Positions 25,918 to 34,043 of a DNA stretch of 60,261 nt are shown here, one piece after another. The position numbers were made by a program, and so were the translations under genes. Origin of the DNA: UBA1783 sp964449115 (GTDB taxonomy: Bacteria; Bacillota_I; Bacilli_A; Erysipelotrichales; Erysipelotrichaceae); assembly GCA_964449115.1 (NCBI GenBank), contig CAYUXW010000010.1:1-60261 (forward strand), in the 5' to 3' direction. Under the pieces are notes generated by a model. That model did no database searches. It was not told the origin of the DNA and saw nothing but the letters and a program-made list of their open reading frames with translations. Every line of letters starts with the position of its first letter. Position 1 is the stretch's first letter.

Positions 25918-26397
25918 ATGGATTTTGAATCATTAGTTAAAAAGTATCAGGATAACACTGCTACTGATGATGAGATTGTCTTTGTTGAAGATACAGTAAA
26001 CAAAGCTAGAAAAATTGCGAAAACCAGATTAAAAGGTGAAAAGCATGTAACGTTTTTTAACAGAATTAAAAAGTTCTTTATCAAGTTAGTAATTGTATTT
26101 ATTATCTTGCTTAGTGTTTCTGTATATCTCTATTTTAATATCAGTGGATATGCCAAGGAGAATATGGTTACTGGAAGAAGCAGTGCTGATGAAACAGTAT
26201 TGGAATTTTTAGCTACTGATTTAGGTATTAAAACTTCACAGGCTGAAATTACAGCCTATAAAAGAAAACTGGTTATCTGTATTCCTTTTGAAAGAAGTTA
26301 TTATCTTTACGAATATACAATTAAACTGAATACCAACAGACAATATTATGTATCGTTGGATTCCTATTCAGGACTTATTGAGTATATTGATTATTGA
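25918..26397 (+). CDS. Single-pass membrane protein with PepSY-like C-terminus
   Basis: A 159-residue protein of unknown role. The N-terminal LVKKYQDNTATDDEIVFVEDTV resembles the short soluble segment seen before the membrane helix in some anti-sigma factors. One hydrophobic helix (about 54-74) follows. The external part ends in YYVSLDSYSGLIEYIDY, similar to a PepSY-type beta strand-loop. No sigma factor gene is nearby, so an anti-sigma role is only a possibility. It is last in the pfkA-pyk-peptidase transcript, with AAGGAGG in front and a terminator behind. Confidence 0.65.
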   Translation: MDFESLVKKYQDNTATDDEIVFVEDTVNKARKIAKTRLKGEKHVTFFNRIKKFFIKLVIVFIILLSVSVYLYFNISGYAKENMVTGRSSADETVLEFLATDLGIKTSQAEITAYKRKLVICIPFERSYYLYEYTIKLNTNRQYYVSLDSYSGLIEYIDY

Positions 26398-26405
26398 TTT
26401 AATTG

Positions 26406-26441
26406 AAAAGCATCTAGCAATTTAAAGAAGATGCTTTTTTT
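26406..26441 (+). terminator. Rho-independent terminator
   Basis: AAAAGCATCT pairs with AGATGCTTTT across a 13-base loop, with a T-run after it. It ends the glycolysis transcript. The remaining 170 bases to pckA hold a TATAAT at 26524-26529, but I see no -35 at proper spacing and no clear CcpA site. Confidence 0.85.
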
Positions 26442-26614
26442 ATGAAAAAATGATAACTTGTGAAAAAACATGAAAAAGAAGATTGTTGTAACATCTATCA
26501 GCCTGTTGAAAAAATATCTGAAATATAATAGAATAGCACTTGAAATTGGATTTTATTTCTAATAAAAAAATAGATGAAAAAATCAAGTGATTCATATATA
26601 GAAAGAAGGATTTT

Positions 26615-28219
26615 ATGAACGAAATACAATTAGAAAACTATGGAATTGAAAAGGTCAAAGAAGTAGTTTATAACCCAAGTTTTGAGTTTCTTTTTAATGA
26701 AGAAACTAGAACTGACTTAGAGGGGTTTGAAAAGGGTTATCTAAGTGAGTTGGGGGCAGTAAATGTAATGACTGGTGTGTATACTGGCCGTTCTCCTAAG
26801 GATAAGTATATTGTGATGGACGAAAATTCTAAAGATACAATCTGGTGGGATAGTAAAGAGTATCCTAATGATAATCATCCGATGAGTGAAGAAACCTGGC
26901 ATCAAGTTAAAAAAATCGCCCAGAATCAATTAAGTGGTAAAAGACTTTTTGTAGTTGATGCTTTTTGTGGTGCCAACAAAGATACCAGAATGGCAGTCAG
27001 ATTCATAATGGAAGTTGCCTGGCAGGCCCATTTTGTTAAAAACATGTTTATCACTCCAAGTAAAGAAGAACTGAACAGTTTTGAGCCAGACTTTGTTGTT
27101 TACTGTGCTTCAAAAGCTAAAGTTGATAATTATCAGGATTTAGGTTTAAATTCAGAAACCTGTATTGCCTTTAATATCACCAGCAAAGAGCAGGTAATTT
27201 TAAATACCTGGTATGGTGGGGAAATGAAAAAAGGAATCTTTTCAATGATGAATTACTTTTTACCACTTAAAGGAATCGCCAGCATGCACTGTTCAGCCAA
27301 TACTGATATGAACGGTGAAAATACAGCTATTTTCTTTGGTTTGTCAGGAACAGGAAAAACAACCCTTTCAGCTGATCCAAAAAGATTGCTGGTAGGTGAT
27401 GATGAACATGGCTGGGATGATAATGGTATCTTCAACTTTGAAGGTGGTTGTTATGCCAAGGTTATCAATCTGGACAAGGAATCAGAACCAGACATCTATA
27501 AGGCGATTAGAAGAAATGCCTTGTTGGAAAATGTAACTATCGATGAAAATGGAAAACTGGATTTCAATGATCAGAGCGTTACTGAAAATACCAGAGTTTC
27601 TTATCCGATAAATCATATTGAAAATATCGTCAGACCGATAAGTGTAGCTCCAGCAGCCAAGAGTGTTATCTTTCTTTCAGCTGATGCTTTTGGTGTTTTG
27701 CCTCCGGTTTCTATTTTGAATGAACAGCAGACGCAGTATTATTTCCTATCAGGATTTACTGCCAAACTGGCAGGAACTGAAAGAGGAATTACTCAGCCGA
27801 CACCTACTTTTTCAGCTTGTTTTGGTCAGCCATTTTTAGAGCTGCATCCAACAAAATATGCTGAAGAACTGGTAAAAAGAATGAAGCAGGCTGGTGCCAA
27901 GGCATATCTGGTTAACACTGGCTGGAATGGCAGTGGCAAACGTATTTCAATTAAAGATACCAGAGGAATTATTGATGCCATCTTAAGTGGAGCAATCGAT
28001 AAGGCTGAAACAAAGATGATTCCTTACTTTAACCTGCAGGTTCCTACAGAATTAGAAGGTGTTCATACTGATATTCTAGATCCAAGAGACACTTACAGTG
28101 ATGTTAAAGTTTGGCAGGAAAAGGCCAAAGATTTGGCAGGTCGCTTTATTAAAAACTTTGTCAAATATGAAACAGATGAAAAAGGAAAGGCTTTAAAAAA
28201 AGCAGGCCCTGAATTATAG
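26615..28219 (+). CDS. pckA: Phosphoenolpyruvate carboxykinase (ATP)
   Basis: Interconverts oxaloacetate + ATP and PEP + CO2 + ADP. The 534 residues fit the ATP-dependent family. GVYTGRSPKDK near 54-64, the P-loop GLSGTGKTT (242-250) and the metal site GDDEHGWDD (261-269) are intact, as is the C-terminal NTGWNGSGKRISIKDTR. In many fermenters the enzyme works in the carboxylating, ATP-forming direction. Here it heads an operon with oxaloacetate decarboxylase (11 bases to oadA), which supports that direction, though this is inference. Ribosome binding site AAGAAGGA. Confidence 0.97.
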   Translation: MNEIQLENYGIEKVKEVVYNPSFEFLFNEETRTDLEGFEKGYLSELGAVNVMTGVYTGRSPKDKYIVMDENSKDTIWWDSKEYPNDNHPMSEETWHQVKKIAQNQLSGKRLFVVDAFCGANKDTRMAVRFIMEVAWQAHFVKNMFITPSKEELNSFEPDFVVYCASKAKVDNYQDLGLNSETCIAFNITSKEQVILNTWYGGEMKKGIFSMMNYFLPLKGIASMHCSANTDMNGENTAIFFGLSGTGKTTLSADPKRLLVGDDEHGWDDNGIFNFEGGCYAKVINLDKESEPDIYKAIRRNALLENVTIDENGKLDFNDQSVTENTRVSYPINHIENIVRPISVAPAAKSVIFLSADAFGVLPPVSILNEQQTQYYFLSGFTAKLAGTERGITQPTPTFSACFGQPFLELHPTKYAEELVKRMKQAGAKAYLVNTGWNGSGKRISIKDTRGIIDAILSGAIDKAETKMIPYFNLQVPTELEGVHTDILDPRDTYSDVKVWQEKAKDLAGRFIKNFVKYETDEKGKALKKAGPEL

Positions 28220-28229
28220 AGGTGAAAAA

Positions 28230-29603
28230 ATGGTTAAAATTGTTGAAACATCGGTCCGTGATGGTCATCAATCGCTATTTGCCACAAGAATGACAACTGA
28301 TGAAGTAGTAAAGCTCTGTGAAAAGTATGATGATATTGGTTTTCATGCCATTGAAGTATGGGGTGGAGCTACTTTTGACAGCTGTATGCGTTTTTTAAAT
28401 GAAGACCCATGGGAAAGATTAAGAAAAGTAAGAGCTGTCTGTAAAAAGACCAAATTACAGATGCTGTTTAGAGGACAGAATATTTTGGGCTATCGCCATT
28501 ATTCTGATGATGTGGTAGATCTTTTCTGTAAAAAATCAATAGAGAATGGTATTGATATCATTCGTGTTTTTGATGCTTTGAATGATATCAGAAATTTAAG
28601 GCAGGCAGTAAAATCAACTAAAAAATATGGTGGTGAATGTCAGATCGCCTTATCCTATACAACTTCACCAGTTCATACAATTGATTATTATGTCAACCTG
28701 GCTAAAGAAATTGAACATCTGGGAGCGGATTCTATCTGCATCAAAGATATGGCCGGGGTATTGACTCCTCAGGATGCTACAGAGCTGGTTACAGCTTTGA
28801 AAAAGGAATGTAAATTACCACTGGAGCTGCACTCACATTGTACAGCGGGAGTCTGTGAAATGACTTATATGGCGGCTATTGAAGCTGGAGTAGATATCGT
28901 TGATACTTCTATGTCACCACTGTCAAATGGAACAGCTCAGCCTTCGACACAGGCTTTAAATACCGCTTTAAAAAATACAAAGTATGATCCAAAGCTCAAT
29001 ACAAAGGCAATTAGAGAAATAGAGCCTGTGGTCACTGAAATTGTAGATAAATATGTGAAAAATGGACTTTTAAGTCCTAAATCATTGCAGATTAATCCAA
29101 ATATTCTGACTTATCAGGTTCCTGGTGGAATGTTGTCAAACATGATTAAACAGCTCTCTGATCAGGGAGCACTGGACAAATATGAAGAAGTGCTGCAGGA
29201 AATTCCTCGTGTTAGAAAAGATCTGGGGTATCCACCGCTGGTTACACCGATGTCTCAGATGGTTGGAACTCAGGCTGTCTTCAATGTTCTAACCGGTCAG
29301 CGTTATAAGATGACCGCCAAAGAGGTTAAGGACTACCTGCAGGGAAGATATGGCAAAACACCGGCGGAAGTTGATCCAGAAATCAGAAAAATGATTATTA
29401 AAGATGAAGAAGTGATCAGCTGTCGTCCTGCTGACTTGTTAGAGCCGGAATTTGAAGGGTTAAAAGAAAAGTACAAAGATATCGCTAAAAGCGATGAAGA
29501 TGTCCTATCTCTGGCTTTATTTGAACAGGTAGCGGTAGATTTTCTAAAAAAGAAATATGATTCTGATCCTGTTGAAGTCGTTGAGTTTGAAATGTTTGTT
29601 TAA
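28230..29603 (+). CDS. oadA: Oxaloacetate decarboxylase alpha (carboxyltransferase) subunit
   Basis: A 457-residue biotin-dependent carboxyltransferase. It moves CO2 from oxaloacetate to biotin on the carrier protein. The TIM-barrel shows ETSVRDGHQSLFATR (metal-binding Asp), the SICIKDMAG lysine, and LHSHCTAG with the metal histidines. The C-terminal conserved carboxylase domain is present (VPGGMLSNMIKQL to the end). There is no biotinyl domain; that is encoded separately at 29875. The same fold occurs in pyruvate carboxylase subunit B and methylmalonyl-CoA decarboxylase partners, but adjacency to pckA and to a beta subunit argues for oxaloacetate. Confidence 0.92.
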   Translation: MVKIVETSVRDGHQSLFATRMTTDEVVKLCEKYDDIGFHAIEVWGGATFDSCMRFLNEDPWERLRKVRAVCKKTKLQMLFRGQNILGYRHYSDDVVDLFCKKSIENGIDIIRVFDALNDIRNLRQAVKSTKKYGGECQIALSYTTSPVHTIDYYVNLAKEIEHLGADSICIKDMAGVLTPQDATELVTALKKECKLPLELHSHCTAGVCEMTYMAAIEAGVDIVDTSMSPLSNGTAQPSTQALNTALKNTKYDPKLNTKAIREIEPVVTEIVDKYVKNGLLSPKSLQINPNILTYQVPGGMLSNMIKQLSDQGALDKYEEVLQEIPRVRKDLGYPPLVTPMSQMVGTQAVFNVLTGQRYKMTAKEVKDYLQGRYGKTPAEVDPEIRKMIIKDEEVISCRPADLLEPEFEGLKEKYKDIAKSDEDVLSLALFEQVAVDFLKKKYDSDPVEVVEFEMFV

Positions 29604-29615
29604 GGAGAGCAGTTT

Positions 29616-29873
29616 ATGGATTTTATGTACATAATTACCAGACCTGGAGTAGTAATGCTGATTGTTCTGGCAATCACTATTATTTATGTCTTATATTTCA
29701 AACCGGTTAAAAAACAGGAAGTAGAAGAAGAAAAGCAGGTTTCAAAAGTTGAGGCAACACCACTGGATTTAAGTGATGAAGATGCCACAGTAGCAAGTTT
29801 AATTGCCAGTATAGATTACTACAATGAAATTAAAAAAGATGTAAAAGTAATAAGTGTAAGAAGGGTTGGTTAA
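29616..29873 (+). CDS. Oxaloacetate decarboxylase gamma-like subunit
   Basis: An 85-residue protein with one N-terminal membrane helix (about 12-30) and a short charged, acidic tail (QEVEEEKQVSKVEA). This is the design of OadG/MmdD gamma or delta subunits, which hold the soluble alpha subunit to the membrane-bound beta subunit. Sequence is weakly conserved in this family, so the assignment rests on size, layout and position between oadA and the biotin carrier. It ends 1 base before the next ATG. Confidence 0.75.
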   Translation: MDFMYIITRPGVVMLIVLAITIIYVLYFKPVKKQEVEEEKQVSKVEATPLDLSDEDATVASLIASIDYYNEIKKDVKVISVRRVG

Positions 29874-29874
29874 G

Positions 29875-30210
29875 ATGAAAATATATAAGGTAAAAGTAAA
29901 CGGAAAATATTATGAAGTTGAAGTAAGTGCTGTTGATGAAGTTGCAGGTGAAATAAAAGTAGCACCTGAAAAGGTAGAAAACGTTGTTTCACAGGGTGAT
30001 AATGTTATCCTGGCTCCTATCGCTGGCAAGGTTTTAGAAGTGAAGGTAAATGTCGGTGATGTGGTAAAAAAAGGTCAGACTGTTGCAATTATTGAAGCTA
30101 TGAAACTGGAAAATGAAATTCAATCAGCTTTTGATGGTCAGGTAAGTGCTATCAACATCAAAAAGGGTGATGATGTCAAAAATAAAGATGAACTTATCGT
30201 TTTAAAATAA
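29875..30210 (+). CDS. Biotin carboxyl carrier protein of oxaloacetate decarboxylase
   Basis: A 111-residue biotinyl carrier. The motif EAMKLEN gives K77 as the biotin site. The 70-residue C-terminal domain (about 42-111) shows the usual APIAGKVLEVKVNVGDVVKKGQ start. The N-terminal part (MKIYKVKVNGKYYEVEV) is typical of decarboxylase carriers. There is no long Pro/Ala linker as found in many homologues. I take the ATG at 29875; an in-frame TTG at 29866 lies inside the gamma gene. Directly followed by the biotin ligase that would modify it. Confidence 0.93.
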   Translation: MKIYKVKVNGKYYEVEVSAVDEVAGEIKVAPEKVENVVSQGDNVILAPIAGKVLEVKVNVGDVVKKGQTVAIIEAMKLENEIQSAFDGQVSAINIKKGDDVKNKDELIVLK

Positions 30211-30211
30211 G

Positions 30212-30928
30212 ATGAGATTAATTCATTTTGAAGTAATAGATTCAACAAATACTTTTTTAAAAAACAATTATCATAACTATCAAGACTTTACCTTTGTCTC
30301 TGCTGATAGCCAGACAGCGGGAAAAGGCAGAGAAAATAAAAACTGGAGCAGTGAAAAAGGTAAAAATCTACTATTTTCCATTTTGATTAAAAATGAAAAA
30401 TTAATTGCAAAGTATAAAACACTTTCGATAATCTGTGCTTATTCAGTTTTAGAAGTATTGAAAGATTGTGGTCTTGATAAGATAGGTTTAAAATGGCCTA
30501 ATGATGTTTACGTTGATGATAAAAAAATCTGTGGCATCCTGCTGGAAGCAGTAAGCAAACAGAGTATAGAATGCCTTATCATTGGTATTGGTATTAATGT
30601 CAATCAGAGTCTTTTTGAAGAAAAGTATGCAGTAGAGCCGACATCCATTAAAAATCAAACAGGTAAAGATACTGAACTTGATGAACTTAAAGTGAATGTT
30701 TACAGCAAACTGATTGAAAACTTCAGATTGGTAGAAGATGATTACGATTTTTATGACAAGGTTAAACGATACGATTATCTAAGGGACAAAGAAGTATTTG
30801 CCTTGGTTTCCAATGAGAAAAAACTTGTAAAAGTTTTAGGTATAAATAGTGATTATTCTTTAGGTGTAATTGCTGATGATGAAAAAATAGATCTGGAAGC
30901 TGGTCAAATCAGTTTCAGTCTATACTAG
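30212..30928 (+). CDS. birA: Biotin--protein ligase (no DNA-binding domain)
   Basis: Attaches biotin to the lysine of carrier proteins using ATP. At 238 residues it has only the catalytic and C-terminal domains; the N-terminal helix-turn-helix of regulatory BirA is absent, so it should not repress genes. Landmarks are DSTNTFLKN, the biotinyl-AMP loop GKGRENKNW, LKWPNDVYVDDKKICGIL and GIGINVNQ. It lies inside the decarboxylase operon, one base behind the carrier gene, so enzyme and modifier are made together. Confidence 0.95.
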   Translation: MRLIHFEVIDSTNTFLKNNYHNYQDFTFVSADSQTAGKGRENKNWSSEKGKNLLFSILIKNEKLIAKYKTLSIICAYSVLEVLKDCGLDKIGLKWPNDVYVDDKKICGILLEAVSKQSIECLIIGIGINVNQSLFEEKYAVEPTSIKNQTGKDTELDELKVNVYSKLIENFRLVEDDYDFYDKVKRYDYLRDKEVFALVSNEKKLVKVLGINSDYSLGVIADDEKIDLEAGQISFSLY

Positions 30929-30936
30929 GAGGATTT

Positions 30937-32055
30937 ATGGAATTTTTATATGAAAACCTGCTATTAATTACCTGGCAGCAGATTATCATGTGGGGTATTG
31001 GTGGAATATTAATTTATTTAGCGATAGCTAAAGAGATGGAACCTTCCCTGTTATTGCCGATTGGTTTTGGGGCTATTTTAGTTAATATGCCTTTTTCAGG
31101 GGCAGTAACTCAGGTTATTAATGGCGTTATACAGGAAGGGGCTTTATCTACCTTATATGAGGCAGGCATAGTCAATGAACTTTTCCCACTGCTTTTATTT
31201 ATTGGTATTGGAGCGATGTGTGATTTTGGCCCACTGTTATCAAATCCGATTTTGATGATGTTTGGTGCTGCGGCACAGTTTGGCATTTTCTTGACTCTTT
31301 GTGTGGGTTCAATGTTTTTCCCAATCAACGATGCGGCAGCTATTGCGACCATTGGAGCTGCTGATGGACCAACAGCTATCGTGGTTGCTCAAACTTTAAA
31401 TTCACAATACTTAAGTGCGATTATGGTAGCTGCCTATTCATATATGGCTTTGGTTCCAATTATTCAGCCACCAGTAATCAAGGCTTTAACCAGTAAAGAT
31501 GAAAGAAGAATCAGAATGGATTATGAACCGAAAGCAGTCAGTAAGACTACCAGAATTCTATTTCCAATTATTATTACTATTGTTGCTGGTATAATTTCTC
31601 CAGCTTCAGTATCTTTGGTAGGTTTCTTGATGTTTGGCAACCTCTTGAAAGAATGTGGAGTATTAAATTCTCTGGCTGATACAGCTCAGGGTCCTTTAGC
31701 TAATATCATTACAATTTTTTTAGGAATAGCTGTTGCTTCACAGATGCAGGCTGAAAAATTCTTACAGATTCAAACGCTGATGATCTTAGCCTTAGGTTTG
31801 TTTGCCTTTATCTTTGATACAGCCGGTGGAGTATTGTTTGCCAAGTTCTTAAATCTTTTCTTGAAAAAGAAAATCAATCCAATGATTGGAGCAGCGGGAA
31901 TTTCAGCTTTTCCAATGTCTGGTAGAATCATCCACAAGATGGGTTTAGAAGAAGATAATCAAAACTTCCTGCTAATGCATTCGATGGGCGTTAACGTTTC
32001 TGGTCAGATTGCCTCAGTAATTGCTGGGGGACTGATTATGAGTTTATTTATGTAA
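30937..32055 (+). CDS. oadB: Oxaloacetate decarboxylase beta subunit (sodium pump)
   Basis: A 372-residue integral membrane protein with about nine to eleven helices. It decarboxylates carboxybiotin and pumps sodium ions outward. Family signatures include PLLLFIGIGAMCDFGPLLSNP, AAAIATIGAADGPTAIVVA with the sodium-site Asp, and the C-terminal ISAFPMSGRIIHKMGLEEDNQNFLLMHSMGVNVSGQI. Length and motifs are normal, so the pump should be functional. Strong TAGGAGG ribosome binding site. A 43-codon gene follows 12 bases later. Confidence 0.95.
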   Translation: MEFLYENLLLITWQQIIMWGIGGILIYLAIAKEMEPSLLLPIGFGAILVNMPFSGAVTQVINGVIQEGALSTLYEAGIVNELFPLLLFIGIGAMCDFGPLLSNPILMMFGAAAQFGIFLTLCVGSMFFPINDAAAIATIGAADGPTAIVVAQTLNSQYLSAIMVAAYSYMALVPIIQPPVIKALTSKDERRIRMDYEPKAVSKTTRILFPIIITIVAGIISPASVSLVGFLMFGNLLKECGVLNSLADTAQGPLANIITIFLGIAVASQMQAEKFLQIQTLMILALGLFAFIFDTAGGVLFAKFLNLFLKKKINPMIGAAGISAFPMSGRIIHKMGLEEDNQNFLLMHSMGVNVSGQIASVIAGGLIMSLFM

Positions 32056-32067
32056 GGGGGATTAGTT

Positions 32068-32199
32068 ATGTTTTTTGAACCAATGAATTTTATTAACAAT
32101 CTTCATTACCTGATAAAAGGTGAAATAGGATTATTTGTGGCTTTAGGGATAATTTCCTTATCAATTATTATCTTAAATAAATTATCTGAAAGACAATAA
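32068..32199 (+). CDS. 43-residue membrane protein at the end of the decarboxylase operon
   Basis: A short frame 12 bases after oadB with ribosome binding site TAAGGGGG. The product has about 18 polar N-terminal residues (MFFEPMNFINNLHYLIKG), one strongly hydrophobic helix (about 20-36) and a short tail ending KLSERQ. The operon's terminator follows directly, so it is the last gene. It could be an extra small subunit of the sodium-pumping complex, but I know no matching family, and the existing gamma-like protein at 29616 already fills the known slot. Confidence 0.6.
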   Translation: MFFEPMNFINNLHYLIKGEIGLFVALGIISLSIIILNKLSERQ

Positions 32200-32207
32200 A
32201 AAACATC

Positions 32208-32243
32208 AAAAGGAAGCAGTGAAAAATCTATTTCCTTTTTTTT
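32208..32243 (+). terminator. Terminator of the pckA-decarboxylase operon
   Basis: AAAAGGAA (32208-32215) pairs with TTCCTTTT (32232-32239) across a 16-base loop, followed by more T residues. A TATAAT at 32318-32323 may serve the next gene. Confidence 0.75.
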
Positions 32244-32369
32244 ATGATTTTTCGCTACATAAAATAGTGAATGTGTATCGTTTGATTTATGATGCTTTAA
32301 ACATAAATTTTTAGAGTTATAATAAAATTAATGAAAGTAATATATTAGTTAAAAAAGGAGCCTTAAAAC

Positions 32370-33692
32370 ATGAAGAAACTAATTTTATTTTTGATTTCGT
32401 TTTTGATGATAATCAGTCTATCTGGCTGTCAGACAAAGCCGGAAAAAGTAGAAAAATATCTAAAAGATAAAGAGTTTCTGAAAGCCTATGAGTTAGCTAT
32501 GACAATCGAAGATAATGAGCTGATTGATAAGGTAATTATCAGCTGGCAGAAGGAAATACTGGAAACTGAAGTAATTGATGATGAATTCAAGAATTTAAAA
32601 TTTAAAGATTTAAAGAACTTGAAAATCTTTTCTAATAATATTTTGAACTATATGTTTGAAAAAGAGAAGTTAGATAATAAACAATTAGAACTGCTTTATG
32701 CTCTTTTTAATGGAATCAAAGATCCTAATTCTAAAATGAACATTACTGTTTTAAAAATTTTAGAATCCTACAGTAACGATGAAAAAATCTGGATTGTTGA
32801 AAAAAGAAATCCAGTCTCCTACGAAGAATATTTTTCCCAAGAGCACATATATACAGACCAATCATTGATAACTATTAAAAGTAATGAAGAAACTTCATAC
32901 AATGAAATAGTTTTTGATGAATATGGTATGGCTATAAATCTGGTTTATGAAACTGGAGAATCTAAAAAACAATATGTCTTATTTGGAAACTATACCAATC
33001 ATACCTATCTGGACTCTGATGGATATTGGGTCTATTGTATCAGTGGTAAAGAGCTTTTAAGGATCAGTGTTGAAGGAGAAAAAGAAGTTCTATACACCTT
33101 TGCCAAAGACATCAAATTACATGATAATTCAACGCATTTGCCATATGAAGACGAGTTTCAGATTATTGATTACGATATTCTGCTATTTAAGGAAATTGTT
33201 GATGGGTCAATGTACATCCATAGAATGTATCTGCCTGAAAAGAAAATCGACAGTTTTAAATTGAGTTTGAACAGTGATGAATATGCTTGGCTGGGATTTG
33301 GCAACTTTGAAGTTTTCACATCAGATGATTATGGAATGAAACGTAATTATAATGGTTTAGTTGGTCAGAAAAGTTCAAATCATATCTTATACTATGCTGT
33401 AAATCCACAATATCTAGCTAAGGCCAAGATGCTTAAAGAAAATCTGGATTTATGTTATAAATTGTATAAAAAATATTTATATGTCAATTCTGAAGAACAA
33501 ATGAAGTCTGAAATGGCTATCGCTTTGGATAATCCAGTAGCGTATAATTATGAGGTTAAAAGATTGAAGTGGATAATCGCCAGTGAGTATGGCATAGAAG
33601 AAAGAGTCAATTATGATTTAAATGTTTTAACTGGAGAAGTTAAAATAGATTATCTCAATCCTTTTCTTCCACCAGAGGGATTTCCAGGATAA
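32370..33692 (+). CDS. Lipoprotein, function unknown
   Basis: A 440-residue lipoprotein: signal peptide MKKLILFLISFLMIISLSGC with lipidated C20. The region just after it (VEKYLKDKEFLKAYELAMTIEDNELIDKVI) looks like a small helical repeat pair. The following part (about 150-330) is Tyr-, Asp- and Glu-rich, probably beta-structured and extracellular. I do not recognise a family. It stands alone, with a terminator behind it and the thrS T-box after that. Confidence 0.7.
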   Translation: MKKLILFLISFLMIISLSGCQTKPEKVEKYLKDKEFLKAYELAMTIEDNELIDKVIISWQKEILETEVIDDEFKNLKFKDLKNLKIFSNNILNYMFEKEKLDNKQLELLYALFNGIKDPNSKMNITVLKILESYSNDEKIWIVEKRNPVSYEEYFSQEHIYTDQSLITIKSNEETSYNEIVFDEYGMAINLVYETGESKKQYVLFGNYTNHTYLDSDGYWVYCISGKELLRISVEGEKEVLYTFAKDIKLHDNSTHLPYEDEFQIIDYDILLFKEIVDGSMYIHRMYLPEKKIDSFKLSLNSDEYAWLGFGNFEVFTSDDYGMKRNYNGLVGQKSSNHILYYAVNPQYLAKAKMLKENLDLCYKLYKKYLYVNSEEQMKSEMAIALDNPVAYNYEVKRLKWIIASEYGIEERVNYDLNVLTGEVKIDYLNPFLPPEGFPG

Positions 33693-33714
33693 GAATATTA
33701 CCTATTTAAAATGT

Positions 33715-33753
33715 AAAAGATCAGATAAAACACTAAAAAAGCTGATCTTTTTT
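33715..33753 (+). terminator. Rho-independent terminator after the lipoprotein gene
   Basis: A perfect 10-bp stem AAAAGATCAG/CTGATCTTTT with a 17-base loop and a T-run. Confidence 0.85.
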
Positions 33754-33782
33754 AATGTAAGCGGTTAACAGTCATTATTGAT

Positions 33783-33810
33783 TTGACTTTTTCAAAAATA
33801 CGTATAAAAT
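33783..33810 (+). promoter_or_regulatory. Promoter of thrS
   Basis: TTGACT (33783-33788), 16 bases, TAAAAT (33805-33810), directly upstream of the T-box leader. Confidence 0.55.
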
Positions 33811-33820
33811 ATATATAAAT

Positions 33821-34016
33821 GCGAGGAATAAGACAACAGTTATTAAAGCTTATATAGAGAGAATCGTGGCTGGTGGAAACGATTTGCGGTGATAATAACT
33901 TACTACTTAGGAGCAGGGCTTGAAAAAGAAACCCGTGAAGTTTACGTTACAACATTTGAGAAGTAATTAAGGTGGTACCACGTCAGTCAAACGTCCTTTT
34001 GAGGGCGTTTTTATAT
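33821..34016 (+). ncRNA. T-box riboswitch controlling thrS
   Basis: A leader that senses uncharged tRNA and lets transcription continue. Stem I contains AGAGAGAA (33856-33863) and GTGGCTGGTGGAAAC (33866-33880), the conserved loop motifs. AGTTATTA (33838-33845) pairs with TAATAACT (33893-33900). The T-box sequence AAGGTGGTACCACG is at 33969-33982. A terminator stem AAACGTCC/GGGCGTTT (33989-34010) is followed by TTTATATTTT. ACT threonine triplets at 33898-33900 and 33902-33907 are candidate specifiers. I could not fix which one lies in the specifier loop. Confidence 0.93.
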
Positions 34017-34043
34017 TTTATAGATGTAAAGGAGTTGAAAAAG

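Noticed and set aside
33972..34043. Open frame extending thrS upstream
   Set aside because: It lies in the T-box antiterminator/terminator region and would be non-coding leader. AAAGGAG positions the start at 34044.
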